From Sipunculus nudus (taxonomy: Eukaryota; Annelida; Sipuncula; Golfingiida; Sipunculidae), in NCBI GenBank assembly GCA_026874595.1, contig CM049308.1, positions 95,220,624 to 95,284,623 of the forward strand: a DNA stretch of 64,000 nucleotides, given 5' to 3'. Both the position numbers and the translations under genes were made by a program. Each line of letters opens with the position of its first letter. Position 1 is the first letter of the stretch. The notes under the pieces were generated by a model. It ran no database searches. It was not told where the DNA came from and saw only the letters and a program-made list of their open reading frames with translations. Of the stretch, positions 52,901 through 59,490 are shown piece after piece.

Positions 52901-52972
52901 CACAAATTGCAATTATGCAGAAGTGGGATTTACGTTGATTACATCCTAAACAATATCAGTGATTATGTTTAA
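19789..52972 (+). CDS. CARF-MULE transposase-SWIM-Ulp1-PHD gene (spliced)
   Basis: Built from 28 exons with GT-AG splice sites whose phases all agree; the long model has 1520 codons. Residues by long model: 1-320 CARF/ALS2CR8-like region with Cys/His-containing segments; 323-570 MULE DDE core with D355 (LLDATYK), D416 (MTDYDE), C437/H440 (CDFHREQAW) and E533 (NGLERQH); SWIM finger C649, C651, C661, H663; 886-1101 nine 24-residue repeats; 1124-1334 Ulp1/C48 protease with H1226 (GGHWELF), D1243 (YIDPCG), Q1289 and C1295 (SSCGIYV); 1335-1387 PHD finger; 1388-1520 Cys-containing tail. Likely roles, from the families: DNA binding, element excision and insertion, cleavage of a ubiquitin-like modifier, and chromatin reading. 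A shorter product ends in an alternative terminal exon at 46675. Whether one or two transcription units exist is unresolved. Confidence 0.85.
20386..20850 (+). repeat. LINE-associated 3' repeat (intron 1)
   Basis: Contains a run with the pattern attccatacttttggagc, then atcgcgatcaccacagg, then ccaaaccatgcaatgacgta. I know this arrangement from widespread animal LINE 3' regions. A similar order recurs at about 38600-38890. Confidence 0.55.
20860..23160. other. intron 1 sequence, unassigned
   Basis: No exon is supported. It holds poly-G/poly-C runs (about 20989-21001, 21450, 22100, 22172, 22951-22972) and a TTTC tract near 22909. Confidence 0.5.
23170..23890. repeat. five diverged tandem units of about 155 bp
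   Basis: The phrase cctagaatcttc or a variant recurs at about 23201, 23353, 23511, 23660 and 23811. Each is followed by a ctggaaacctgaaattaggtc-like block and a tgagca(c)ccaga block. Fragments of the same family appear near 32870, 37150 and 54910. Confidence 0.8.
24137..24330 (+). CDS. exon 2 (CARF-like)
   Basis: Codons 65-129. Acceptor ttgcag, donor gtagac. Encodes [16 protein letters not shown] and [17 protein letters not shown], a CARF-type segment with a C-x-H pair. It joins exon 1 in phase 1 with an Ile codon. Confidence 0.88.
24911..25857. mobile_element. dispersed element with cagggct ends (intron 2)
   Basis: Begins cagggctcgccctg and ends cagggctagccctg, each nearly palindromic. The interior mentions the same ccag/cgaa-type phrases near both ends. 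It lies between two (AT)n tracts (24862-24910 and 25861-25933), so a target duplication cannot be read. Superfamily uncertain. Confidence 0.55.
26194..26310 (+). CDS. exon 3 (CARF-like, basic/Cys segment)
   Basis: Codons 130-168, phase 0 on both sides. Acceptor ccccag, donor gtaaag. Encodes [11 protein letters not shown] and [15 protein letters not shown]; the KKxGCPAxI motif is characteristic of CARF-like proteins. Confidence 0.9.
26945..31276 (+). repeat. 29-bp minisatellite, about 149 copies (intron 3)
   Basis: Units read ggacctacggtaggtgtg followed by ttagatggagt, with g/c, tt/aa and tagttgg variants. The unit shares ttagatggag..gacctac.gtagg with the terminal inverted repeat of the surrounding transposon and has the orientation of the left end. 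Larger blocks recur, for example the tagctggagttgacctacg variant near 27866 and about 0.84 kb later. Three places (about 29742, 29905, 30292) have a non-unit insert, ggacagtatatcatg. Confidence 0.97.
31277..32050. other. end of intron 3
   Basis: 31290-31790 is a dispersed repeat fragment with aaggtcaaagatgag and caaaggtcaat phrases. No exon before 32051. Confidence 0.55.
32051..32191 (+). CDS. exon 4 (CARF-like)
   Basis: Codons 169-215, phase 0/0. Acceptor cttccag, donor gtgagt. Encodes [16 protein letters not shown] and [16 protein letters not shown], matching the middle of CARF-like regions. Confidence 0.9.
32436..32662 (+). CDS. exon 5 (CARF-like, end of region)
   Basis: Codons 216-290 plus two bases. 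Acceptor cgcag, donor gtagga. Encodes [30 protein letters not shown] and [18 protein letters not shown]; this RRF-PT-DI-NH pattern is typical of the family. Confidence 0.92.
32663..34142. other. intron 5
   Basis: About 32860-33480 contains dispersed-repeat phrases with ggtcaggcgacc and aggtca motifs. No exon is seen. Confidence 0.55.
34143..34235 (+). CDS. exon 6 (linker)
   Basis: Codons 292-321 with split Arg codons at both ends (phase 2 in and out). Acceptor aaacag, donor gtaaat. Encodes [20 protein letters not shown]. Confidence 0.9.
34525..34850 (+). CDS. exon 7 (MULE transposase DDE core)
   Basis: Codons 323-430. Acceptor aacag, donor gtagga. Carries the first catalytic Asp in [19 protein letters not shown] (D355) and the second in [14 protein letters not shown] (D416), both placed as in MULE-domain proteins. 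Confidence 0.95.
35166..35271 (+). CDS. exon 8 (MULE C/H motif)
   Basis: Codons 432-465. Acceptor ttcag, donor gtaagt. Encodes [18 protein letters not shown]; the C-x2-H motif (C437, H440) is the insert typical between the second and third catalytic residues of MULE transposases. Confidence 0.94.
35272..36659. other. intron 8
   Basis: An open frame at 35769-36113 encodes nothing I recognise. A LINE fragment (36144-36330) and several simple repeats follow: AT at 36117-36140, TATC/ATT at about 36385-36440, TAA at about 36503-36533. Confidence 0.55.
36144..36330 (+). mobile_element. LINE ORF2 C-terminal fragment
   Basis: One frame reads [20 protein letters not shown], matching the conserved LxxLHWLPVxxRxxFK region at the end of CR1/L2-type LINE proteins. 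Truncated, with no start or RT core. Inside intron 8, directly after an (AT)n tract. Confidence 0.85.
36660..36795 (+). CDS. exon 9 (MULE region)
   Basis: First base completes a Leu codon, then codons 467-511. Acceptor ttcag. Donor gtccgt is weak, but the phase-0 join to exon 10 is perfect. Encodes [17 protein letters not shown] and [12 protein letters not shown]. Confidence 0.88.
38600..39130 (-). mobile_element. LINE reverse-transcriptase C-part and 3' region
   Basis: On the minus strand 38848-39033 reads [20 protein letters not shown] and then [17 protein letters not shown]. This corresponds to the IRxIRKYL...LLYGLPK region at the end of CR1/L2-type RT. A frame upstream reads [10 protein letters not shown]. 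The 38600-38890 part resembles 20386-20850. Decayed. Confidence 0.85.
39190..39485 (-). repeat. tRNA-derived SINE-like element
   Basis: On the minus strand, ggcccaggggtagagcac resembles an A box and gtgagttcgag a B box. About 200 bp of non-tRNA body follow. No clear tail or target duplication was found. Confidence 0.55.
40482..40657 (+). CDS. exon 10 (MULE third catalytic residue)
   Basis: Codons 512-569 plus two bases. Acceptor atttag, donor gtaagt. Encodes [20 protein letters not shown] followed by [10 protein letters not shown]; the Glu of NGLERQH (E533) is the expected third catalytic residue. Confidence 0.94.
40658..41885. other. intron 10
   Basis: Two (AT)n tracts, about 41001-41073 and 41211-41259. 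No exon or recognised element. Confidence 0.6.
41886..42736 (+). CDS. exon 11 (SWIM zinc finger and linker)
   Basis: Codons 571-853, the largest exon. Acceptor attcag, donor gtaagc. Early part continues the transposase; then [17 protein letters not shown], a SWIM finger (C649, C651, C661, H663). The C-terminal half is polar, with Gln/Ser/Lys-rich stretches and a basic KRKKI segment. The frame stays open to 42756, but only the splice at 42737 fits exon 12. Confidence 0.94.
42990..44040. repeat. three-unit dispersed repeat ending in GGAC tail (intron 11)
   Basis: Diverged units of about 300 bp, roughly 43080-43370, 43430-43690 and 43730-43960. Each has a catatgattt-like start, a gaaaag..cagaaagt..gtaac block and a cgccacctgcagg block. 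A (GGAC)n-like tract follows at about 43955-43998, then cagcgggggaataaaaatg. Similarity judged by eye. Confidence 0.7.
44253..44347 (+). CDS. exon 12 (linker)
   Basis: Codons 854-885. Acceptor atgcag, donor gtaagt. Encodes [20 protein letters not shown]. No recognised domain. Confidence 0.85.
44676..44970 (+). repeat. tRNA-derived SINE-like element (intron 12)
   Basis: atggttagtgcgctgaag resembles an A box and tcggttcgcatcccgat a B box, about 45 bases apart. The body includes cccaggggtac and ends near a ctttatctttta run. Plus strand. Confidence 0.65.
45102..45173 (+). CDS. microexon repeat 1 of 9
   Basis: 72 nt, phase 0/0, codons 886-909. Acceptor tacag, donor gtaagc. Encodes [15 protein letters not shown] then CLDNLSYT. 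Confidence 0.9.
45266..45337 (+). CDS. microexon repeat 2 of 9
   Basis: 72 nt, phase 0/0, 164 bp after repeat 1. [15 protein letters not shown] then CLDNLPYM. Repeats 2, 3 and 4 with their introns are nearly identical. Confidence 0.9.
45430..45501 (+). CDS. microexon repeat 3 of 9
   Basis: 72 nt, phase 0/0, 164 bp after repeat 2. Same peptide as repeat 2. Confidence 0.9.
45594..45665 (+). CDS. microexon repeat 4 of 9
   Basis: 72 nt, phase 0/0, 164 bp after repeat 3. Same peptide as repeats 2 and 3. Confidence 0.9.
45758..45829 (+). CDS. microexon repeat 5 of 9
   Basis: 72 nt, phase 0/0, diverged: [15 protein letters not shown] then YLDNLSHT. The Cys is replaced by Tyr. Confidence 0.88.
45922..45993 (+). 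CDS. microexon repeat 6 of 9
   Basis: 72 nt, phase 0/0: [15 protein letters not shown] then CLDNLSYT. Confidence 0.88.
46085..46156 (+). CDS. microexon repeat 7 of 9
   Basis: 72 nt, phase 0/0, period 163 here: [15 protein letters not shown] then CLDNLSYT. Closest to repeat 5 in its first half. Confidence 0.88.
46249..46320 (+). CDS. microexon repeat 8 of 9
   Basis: 72 nt, phase 0/0: [15 protein letters not shown] then CQDNLSYK. Confidence 0.88.
46412..46483 (+). CDS. microexon repeat 9 of 9
   Basis: 72 nt, phase 0/0, the most diverged full unit: [13 protein letters not shown] then EKDVPDT. Donor gtaagt. Confidence 0.85.
46592..46675 (+). CDS. alternative terminal exon (short product)
   Basis: Acceptor ttgtag. 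Opens with [13 protein letters not shown], a decayed relative of the microexon repeat, and ends in TAA at 46673-46675. An AATAAA at 46839-46844 would serve polyadenylation. If used, the product has 1128 residues and lacks the protease and PHD parts. The only phase-0 donor inside it is a weak gtacct after 46654, so the long form probably skips this exon. Confidence 0.7.
   Translation, partial: DMPKLSSPRPREQRGPHQKRAVPTMSD
46839..46844 (+). terminator. candidate poly(A) signal, short form
   Basis: AATAAA 164 bases after the stop at 46675. Confidence 0.5.
47065..47228. repeat. two (AT)n tracts
   Basis: About 47065-47096 and 47178-47228. The second ends about 18 bases before the acceptor of the next exon. 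Confidence 0.95.
47247..47312 (+). CDS. exon joining microexons to the Ulp1 part
   Basis: Codons 1102-1123 (long form), phase 0/0. Acceptor ttgcag, donor gtaata. Encodes [20 protein letters not shown]. No domain. There is no ATG, so it is not an obvious first exon of a separate gene. Confidence 0.75.
47580..47717 (+). CDS. Ulp1/C48 protease, exon a
   Basis: Codons 1124-1169. Acceptor tctaag, donor gtttgt. Encodes [20 protein letters not shown] followed by VSDE, the start of the W-(L/V)-x-D-E motif that opens C48 peptidase domains. Confidence 0.85.
48326..48442 (+). CDS. Ulp1/C48 protease, exon b
   Basis: Codons 1170-1208, phase 0/0. Acceptor ttccag, donor gtaagt. Encodes [20 protein letters not shown], completing the WVSDEVINAYL motif. 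Confidence 0.9.
48739..49017 (+). CDS. Ulp1/C48 protease, catalytic exon
   Basis: Codons 1209-1301. Acceptor tttag, donor gtacct. Holds the catalytic residues: His in [13 protein letters not shown] (H1226), Asp in LYIDPCG (D1243), Gln and Cys in [15 protein letters not shown] (Q1289, C1295). Gln six residues before the Cys is as in SENP/Ulp1 enzymes. Nothing essential is missing. Confidence 0.95.
49671..49770 (+). CDS. Ulp1/C48 protease, end
   Basis: Codons 1302-1334 plus one base. Acceptor cccacag, donor gtatgc. Encodes [20 protein letters not shown] then [13 protein letters not shown], the usual helical end of the domain. Confidence 0.9.
50390..50445 (+). CDS. PHD finger, exon a
   Basis: Codons 1335-1353. 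Acceptor tttaag, donor gtatgt. Encodes [19 protein letters not shown], with the first Cys pair of the finger (C1341, C1344). Confidence 0.88.
50605..50832. mobile_element. short element with poly-C core
   Basis: Left end cagaagcggatca, right end ctggatccgcccctg. Flanks cttgg and catgg are a 5-bp duplication with one change. Contains three C runs and a CA tract. Same family as 14434-14649. Confidence 0.72.
51006..51927. mobile_element. longer relative of the ggcggatcc-ended family
   Basis: Left end cagtggcggataaag, right end ccctggatccgcca. About 920 bp, with G-rich stretches near both ends. The interior resembles 7190-7620. It lies just before the last exon. Confidence 0.6.
52469..52972 (+). 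CDS. last exon (PHD finger end and Cys-containing tail)
   Basis: Codons 1354-1520, stop TAA at 52970-52972. Acceptor ttgcag. Encodes [16 protein letters not shown] and VYICSIC, completing a C4HC3 PHD finger (C1356, C1359, H1364, C1367, C1384, C1387). The tail has [11 protein letters not shown], a YCYYNKY segment and a conserved-looking [11 protein letters not shown] know similar tails from uncharacterised invertebrate proteins but cannot name the domain. Confidence 0.93.
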   Translation, partial: VQCDTCHWWLHYKCTGLTCGMAAARNKVYICSICQTSQSTTTQNSPREQVTETKEQFILVPLTKARVCQGCRGRFRKGPLDKDKLVLRHRETYCYYNKYKDKESITTGNRSYHARANCVLKKWPTFNLENVVIPIQTQTLLTKEHKLQLCRSGIYVDYILNNISDYV

Positions 52973-53306
52973 ATTTTTAATTTTATATCTACCAGAAATA
53001 CTGTGATATAGGAAAATAAGGAAATCTTCAAAATATGCAATATATATATACCTCTGACTTGTGTCATAAAAGGCTCTTTTCCTAATATTAATATTAATTT
53101 ATATGAGCACATTATTTCTTTTTTAGTCTGTATCTGAATTCGTTTTAAAGAACATATCTCGAATCATTAATATGTTTTAATGCATTAATATGCATTCAGA
53201 AAAAAAAGCATAAACTGGTACAGTAATTAACAGATGACTCCCACAAATGCAAATACATCACCACAAACTTGTATTCATGGGATTTAAAGAATTAGATGTG
53301 TGTGTG

Positions 53307-53353
<47 letters not shown>

Positions 53354-54811
53354 ATGTATCATGTACTTCTTCAGGACAGGCTATTTTTCATTTCAATTTC
53401 TGCACTTGAAAGACCTATAGCTGATTAGGGTTTTAGAGCTGTAACGCAAAAACAATCACACGCACATTTTGATAGCGTGGTCCAAGGGTGCGCCCGTAGC
53501 AGAGAAAGCCGTTCGCGATGAAAGGTGGCATGCCTGATTTTAAAAAAAATCAAGTCTGCAGTTATATTTTAAATAAATTGACGAGCTTACATTTTGGGAT
53601 TCATATGTGAAAATAACACAAAAGGGAATCTCTTTGTCACATTATAGAATGATATACACTTATAACTATATTTCTACTCATAAATCATGTTTGGCGAGAT
53701 TCCTGTCCATGTTTTTCTTATGATGAAGACATCACGCTGTCGCTTCTGCTTAAAGACTGTGTGGAATAATGTTCAACTGACAGTATATATGAATGTCGCA
53801 GTAGAAATCTACATTCTACGGAATGTAGGTCTCCATCTTCGGAGTGGGTCCGTAATGTATAGGATGCTCCGAAAAACTGTTTGCATTAACTTTTTCGGTC
53901 CGTGTTCCCGGTTTATTCGTGCATTTGTGACCGTAAATTTGTAAATATTCCTTGATTACATTCCTGAATATTGACCATTCTCCGGATCAACACCAAAATC
54001 TAATCGATGCTGCATTGGCAAATTTCCAAAATACCCAGATAAATTCATGAGATAACATTACTTGATTGCTATAGTTATGTTCGATAACACGCACGAACAG
54101 GGATAAACGCATACCCTTGAAATAATATTTGTTTCTAGATAAAATAAGTCGTATTAGTAAGTTCATAAAAACCAAATTTATCTGCTCTCTTTATCCTTGT
54201 ATTTATGGTAATTTAATTATGTAGGTTCCTTGGATTTGGATTATTGAGTCATATTGTTTCATACATTACTTAATGGCTATTTTTATTTTGTGAATATTTT
54301 AATGAAGTAATATTTTATTTTTAATATACATTTTTATGACATGTCTCGGATGGTTGATTTTATTGCCATGGCTTTTCCTTCCTGTATAAATCTGCATATG
54401 TAGTTGTATTATTGGTTGAGCGGACTAAAAGTCATCTGAGTTAAACTGATCGGCCTTTGTCAGACGTCTGTCGAGTCGATCTGAAACCATGTGAACCCTT
54501 AGTAGTTAAATAACTTGTTCTGATAGGTTAAGACCTGTATTGGTCAGGAATCATATATACCAGGTTTATCAAGAATGGCTTTACGGGATGTCATCAATTT
54601 ATTTATTTATTACAAATATATTTGTGCAGGATAGCTTATTTAGCAAAATGTGTTTTTTTTTCAATAATTTATGTCATGAAACTGGTGTTCTTGTTGATCT
54701 TGAGGATATTTTTCTTGCAGTGCAGTCTTCATTTTTTATCGGACTCCTGTTCTCTTTCACGTTTGAGAATAACATATTGGTGTCGCCTCTATCATGGCTC
54801 CAATCATGTAT

Positions 54812-54882
<71 letters not shown>

Positions 54883-56339
54883 CTGTTTGGAGTAAATAAC
54901 TCCAGCGCTACCTCAAGACAGGTTGAAATAGTATTTCCTTGGAAACCTTAAAATAGGTCACGGTGACCTATTATAGAAAAGTCACTGTTTTTGCACTCAG
55001 ACTTTTATTCGTAAAATGCACCAACTTTCACAGGACCTGTTATTTATATTACCCTGAAGTTTGATGTGTTTATTGATCGGATTATATTTCACAAAATGTA
55101 TATCCAGAGTTGATATCTGTAATTCCATTTTTCCGATATCCTTATTTATTTTAGAATAATATATTACATATGGTGTTTTTCCGTTTGTAATGCATTCGTT
55201 ATAAAATACTACCATAATACGTCTTTATAAGATCTGCTGAAACATAAACTTAAGTCACTTTGACCTCAAACAATGGGCTGAAAAAGCGGGCTTATCACCC
55301 ATGTATATAGTTAAAGGTTCATGCCTACAAAGGCGTAGATTTCTCGGGATTTAAACGAAATTTGCTATGTTTATCGAACTGAATTCATCGGATGATGATT
55401 CACTCAAAATCTGCATTTTGAGAATGTCACTAAATAGGTGTTGTTTCAAGATGTGACAAGGCACAATCCGTAAATATTACAGACGTGAAAACTACAGCAT
55501 CACATTAAGATGGGTCCTCAAAGAATATCCACAAATTTTAAGATGAGGTCCTTCAAGTTCACAGTTTAAGTTTAAGCACAGTCGAGGGAAAAACCCGATA
55601 AAAATAAAATAAAGGCTGGATCTTGCAGGATCGGATCCATGGATTATAGTGAACGGATATAGCTAGTAATGTGAGATCTTTATGATTTATCAGTGTCAAC
55701 ATGAAAAGAAACCTTATCATGTCATGCACAATATCGATTTGTAAATATATTTGTATTTATTTGATCAAATGCAGTCCCCCTTGCACGTGTCTGTTAATGT
55801 TTCAATGCTCTGATATCAAAATGACTAATTTGAATCTGTTTCTCCGAGTCTACTGATCAAAGCATTGATGATAGGACCTATGGGTCTCTAGTTTCATTTG
55901 CATGCAATGACATCCAATTTGTTTAGTTTTGGTTTTGGCAATAGCTAGTATACATAGAATCACATAACAGGTATGCATTCAGGAAGACCAATGCAACAAT
56001 ATGTAAATATAATTTAACTGAATGAAACCAGAACTCGTTGTACACATATCAATGCTATTTATATTCTGTAAATAAAAGATTTACTACCTGAAAGTATATT
56101 TATGCACTTTTCCGGCGTTTTAACTCCTAATTCCAAAAAAGAGTGGCCTGTATATATATGCATGTGTGTATGAACGTGGACCAGGTTTCTTTTTCTTTCC
56201 AGTTTCTATCCCCTTGTGCGCCCATGTGTGTGTGTTATGTGTGTGTGTGTGGGTGGGGGAATAGTGTGTGTTTGTGTGTGAAGATTTGCGTGTGTTTGGA
56301 GTTGGCGTGTTGGATGATTAGTAAAGGTCAACTTCATCG
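52973..56339. other. 3' part of the transposon, no gene seen
   Basis: AATAAA at 53572-53577 could end the long transcript. (AT)n at about 53318-53349 and 54818-54881. 54905-55000 is a fragment of the 23.2-23.9 kb repeat family. A GT-rich stretch lies at 56221-56290. Confidence 0.55.
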
Positions 56340-57515
56340 AACACACCTGCCGTAGGTCCACTCTATCTAATGCATTATATACTGTCCACCTACCGTAGGT
56401 TCTTTCCATCTAAAACATCTACCGTATATCCACTGCATATAAAACACCTACCGTGGGTCCACTCCATCTAACACACCTACCGTAGGTCCACTCCATTTAA
56501 CACACATACCGTAGGTCCACTCCATCTAACACACCTACCTTAGGTCCACTCCATCTAACACACCTACCGCAGGTCCAAGCCATCTTACACACCTACCGTA
56601 AGTCCACTGCATATAAAACACCTACCGTGGGTCCACTCCATCTAACACACCTACCGCAGGTCCAAGCCATCTTACACACCTACCGTAAGTCCACTGCATA
56701 TAAAACACCTACCGTGGGTCCACTCCATCTAACACACCTACCGTAGGTCCACTCCATTTAACACACATACCGTAGGTCCACTCCATCTAACACACCTACC
56801 TTAGGTCCACTCCATCTAACACACCTACCGCAGGTCCAAGCCATCTTACACACCTACCGTAAGTCCACTGCATATAAAACACCTACCGTGGGTCCACTCC
56901 ATCTAACACACCTACCGTAGGTCCACTCCATTTAACACACATACCGTAGGTCCACTCCATCTAACACACCTACCGTAGGTCAACTCCATCTAACACACCT
57001 ACCGCAGGTCCACTCCATCTAAAGCATGGTATACTGTCCACCTACCGTAGGTCCACTCCATCTAACACACCTACCGCAGGTCCACTCCATCCAACACACC
57101 TACCGCAGGTCCACTCCATCTAACACACCTACCGCAGGTCCACGCCATCTAACACATCTACCGTAGGTCCACGCCATCTAACACACCTACCGTAGGTCCA
57201 CTCCATCTAACACACCTACCGTAGGTCCACTCCATCTAAAACACCTACCTTAGGTCCACTCCATCTAACACACCTACCTTAGGTCCACTCCATCTAACAC
57301 ACCTACCGTAGGTCCACTCCAACTAACATACCTAACGTAGGTCCACTCCATCTAACACACCTACCGTAGGTCCACTCCATCTAACACACCTACCGTAGGT
57401 CCACGCCATCTTACACACCTACTGTATGGTCCACTCCATCTAACACACCTACCGTAGGTCCACTCCATCTAACATACCTACCGTAGGTCCACTCCATCTA
57501 ACATAGCTATCGTAG
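56340..57515 (-). repeat. 29-bp minisatellite, about 40 copies, inverted
   Basis: Units read accgtaggtccactccatct then aacacacct, the reverse complement of the array at 26945-31276. It has the orientation of the right terminal repeat and lies about 1 kb inside it. It shares with the other array the insert (taatgcat)tatactgtccacc, at about 56370 and 57025. Confidence 0.97.
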
Positions 57516-58037
57516 GTATATAATGATCACAAGCATGAGTGATATGTTTGTCCATTCTAATGTATAGATCATCGGAATTCTAAGTGAAAATAAATGCAGA
57601 AAATCTGAAATTCAATTAATTTTATCAAATTTTTAATAATTACATGTTCCCACTTTAAAGTATGTCGCTTATACTTACTGCCTAATTGCCCTACTACAAT
57701 TAAGATGAGTGAACGATCTCGGTTAAAGCGAGCATAGTTAAGATTAAAAAATACAGAATAAAGTGTAGGCCTACATAAACTATATATTTTCTTCAACTCT
57801 TCTTCAACTTTTCATCAATTCTTGTCATACATTATACAAATAAAGTTTAAGTATTTTGTCTCATATGATATGCACCATATAAAAGGTAATTTCATGAATT
57901 AAAACTAATTATATTGTATCGGAACCGGCTAGTGGTGAACATAATTCAGCTTAAAAATTTGTATGTATCATTAGTGGCGGATCCAGAGGGGGTTCCGGGG
58001 GTCCTGACCCCCCCCCCCCCCTTTTTTAGCCAAAACG

Positions 58038-58068
<31 letters not shown>

Positions 58069-58543
58069 TATATATGTATATATATATATATATATATTAT
58101 TTACGGTGTGTGTATATCCAATATGTTGTTCATCGCCTTGCCATGCATGTGAATAAAGGCAAACAAACAAGATATGTTATACCGCGGCCTATACCGGTAC
58201 ACACAACTTCACAAGTGAGGAAAGCATCATGAAAGAAAGTTGGCCTACATTAATCTTTGATCATGTAATCGATATTTCCAATTTAATTGTCCATGTAAGA
58301 ACATAAGCCTAATTCGCAATCTGCTGTCGTGATGTGACATCAAGTGTAAAATACCGTAGTCTCCCAGGCTCCTGTGTAACTGAACATAGAGGAAGACTGA
58401 CATTCATCAAACAAGAGCGGACATAACAATCTCCTCGCTACATGCAAAACCCACTAGTAAGGCTACTTGCAAATGTTTGTATGCAGGGAGAGTATTCAGC
58501 TACCGCGAGCACTCCTACCCACTTGGGCGTGATTGGCTGGCGA
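57516..58543. other. right subterminal region of the transposon
   Basis: Contains a truncated tagtggcggatccag element (57972-58036) ending in poly-C, followed by (AT)n (58039-58105). No gene. Confidence 0.55.
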
Positions 58544-58593
58544 ACATTAATAATTCATGAGCTACAGTAGGTCTGCTCCATCTAATGCTAACC
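58544..58593 (-). repeat. right terminal inverted repeat, 50 bp
   Basis: Its reverse complement starts ggttagcattagatggagca and matches 13449-13498 at 47 of 50 positions. Confidence 0.9.
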
Positions 58594-58602
58594 GCCAGGA
58601 AC
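58594..58602. repeat. right target-site duplication, 9 bp
   Basis: gccaggaac, identical to 13440-13448. Confidence 0.88.
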
Positions 58603-59135
58603 AACAAGGCAAGTTTTTCTGACGAACCGAGGCGACACTGGACACAGACTGGACTACAGGTTCGTTACAAGTGCACAGTCCTTTAGATTTAATCATTGAT
58701 CTAGATGCTGAGTCACTAACGCCAACGCCCATGAAGGGAAAGACGGGAGTAAATTTGTTCGATCGAACAGAGTAACCAGAAACAAAACTTGTCAAAAATG
58801 CCACTGCCCAACAGGTAAAACTCCCGGGCAAAAAATAAGCTCGGTTGGCCCAAGTATAGAATCCGGCCTACATTTGCATCTGACAAGAATGGGTCTTAAC
58901 TGGCTGGAACCATTTAATAATTGCCATAAGCCATCAAAGAATATTCAATAACTTAATCTTAAGTGTAATGAGTCCTGTCCTTAATATGTGAACTTCATAT
59001 ACTTGCTGTTTCTTGTCACCTCAACGTCAACTAACGTATCCATCCATCACTGTTTATGTCTCGCCATGTTGTGTTTCCTTGTGCACAAACTATGCTGACG
59101 TCATACACAACAATCCAAAGGGGGTGACTTCAGAG

Positions 59136-59271
59136 GGGGTGTGGGGGCGGCCAGCCCCCATTTAATTTATTTCTACTGTCTTTTACCACACATTCTGCTT
59201 TTTATTTTGCTTCACATTCTCAATTACCATTTCAGAATTTTAGCGGGGGTGTGGGGGCAGCCAGCCCCCAA
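59136..59271. repeat. duplicated G-rich palindromic motif
   Basis: gggggtgtgggggcggccag followed by ccccca at about 59136, and the same with one change at about 59245. Each can fold on itself (ggggg...ccccc). Confidence 0.7.
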
Positions 59272-59423
59272 TTGAAACACGTTATTACATGTACTATTAT
59301 TAACCTTTGAGAATCCACCCATAAAACACAGCGATATCTGGTGGACATTTGAGCAGTTATTCATTCACAATAGTTTGAATAGGCTTAAATTTCCTGGCTT
59401 TTCTCTCGCTTGCAACTTGCTTT

Positions 59424-59490
59424 CGTGGCACAGTTAGTTACGCAGACGGCTTCTGGGCATGCGGTCGGTGGTTCGAATCACGTTGTATGA
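59424..59490 (+). repeat. tRNA-like SINE head or tRNA relic
   Basis: gtggcacagttagttacgc resembles an A box and ggtggttcgaatcacg a B box at tRNA-like spacing. The acceptor stem does not pair convincingly, so it is not called as a functional tRNA. Confidence 0.5.

Larger units (their letters stand above)
13440..58602 (+). mobile_element. giant Mutator-like (MULE) DNA transposon with 9-bp TSD
   Basis: Seen directly: identical 9-mers gccaggaac at 13440-13448 and 58594-58602 abut inverted repeats 13449-13498 and 58544-58593. Each inverted repeat starts ggttagcattagatggagca (read inward), and 47 of 50 positions match. No similarity was seen beyond the 50 bp on either side. The interior, 45,145 bp, contains one complete intron-rich transposase-type gene (19789-52972) and two minisatellites made of the inverted-repeat core. 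Known: a duplication of about 9 bp with MULE-type DDE transposase and SWIM finger is typical of Mutator/MuDR elements. From memory, the related Rehavkus group also combines 9-bp duplications with minisatellite-bearing ends. Inferred: the whole span moved as one unit. Its size is unusual and is due to introns, arrays and nested insertions. Confidence 0.85.

Noticed and set aside
59424-59490. Functional tRNA gene
   Set aside because: A- and B-box-like motifs are present, but the stems do not pair convincingly; SINE head or relic is more likely.
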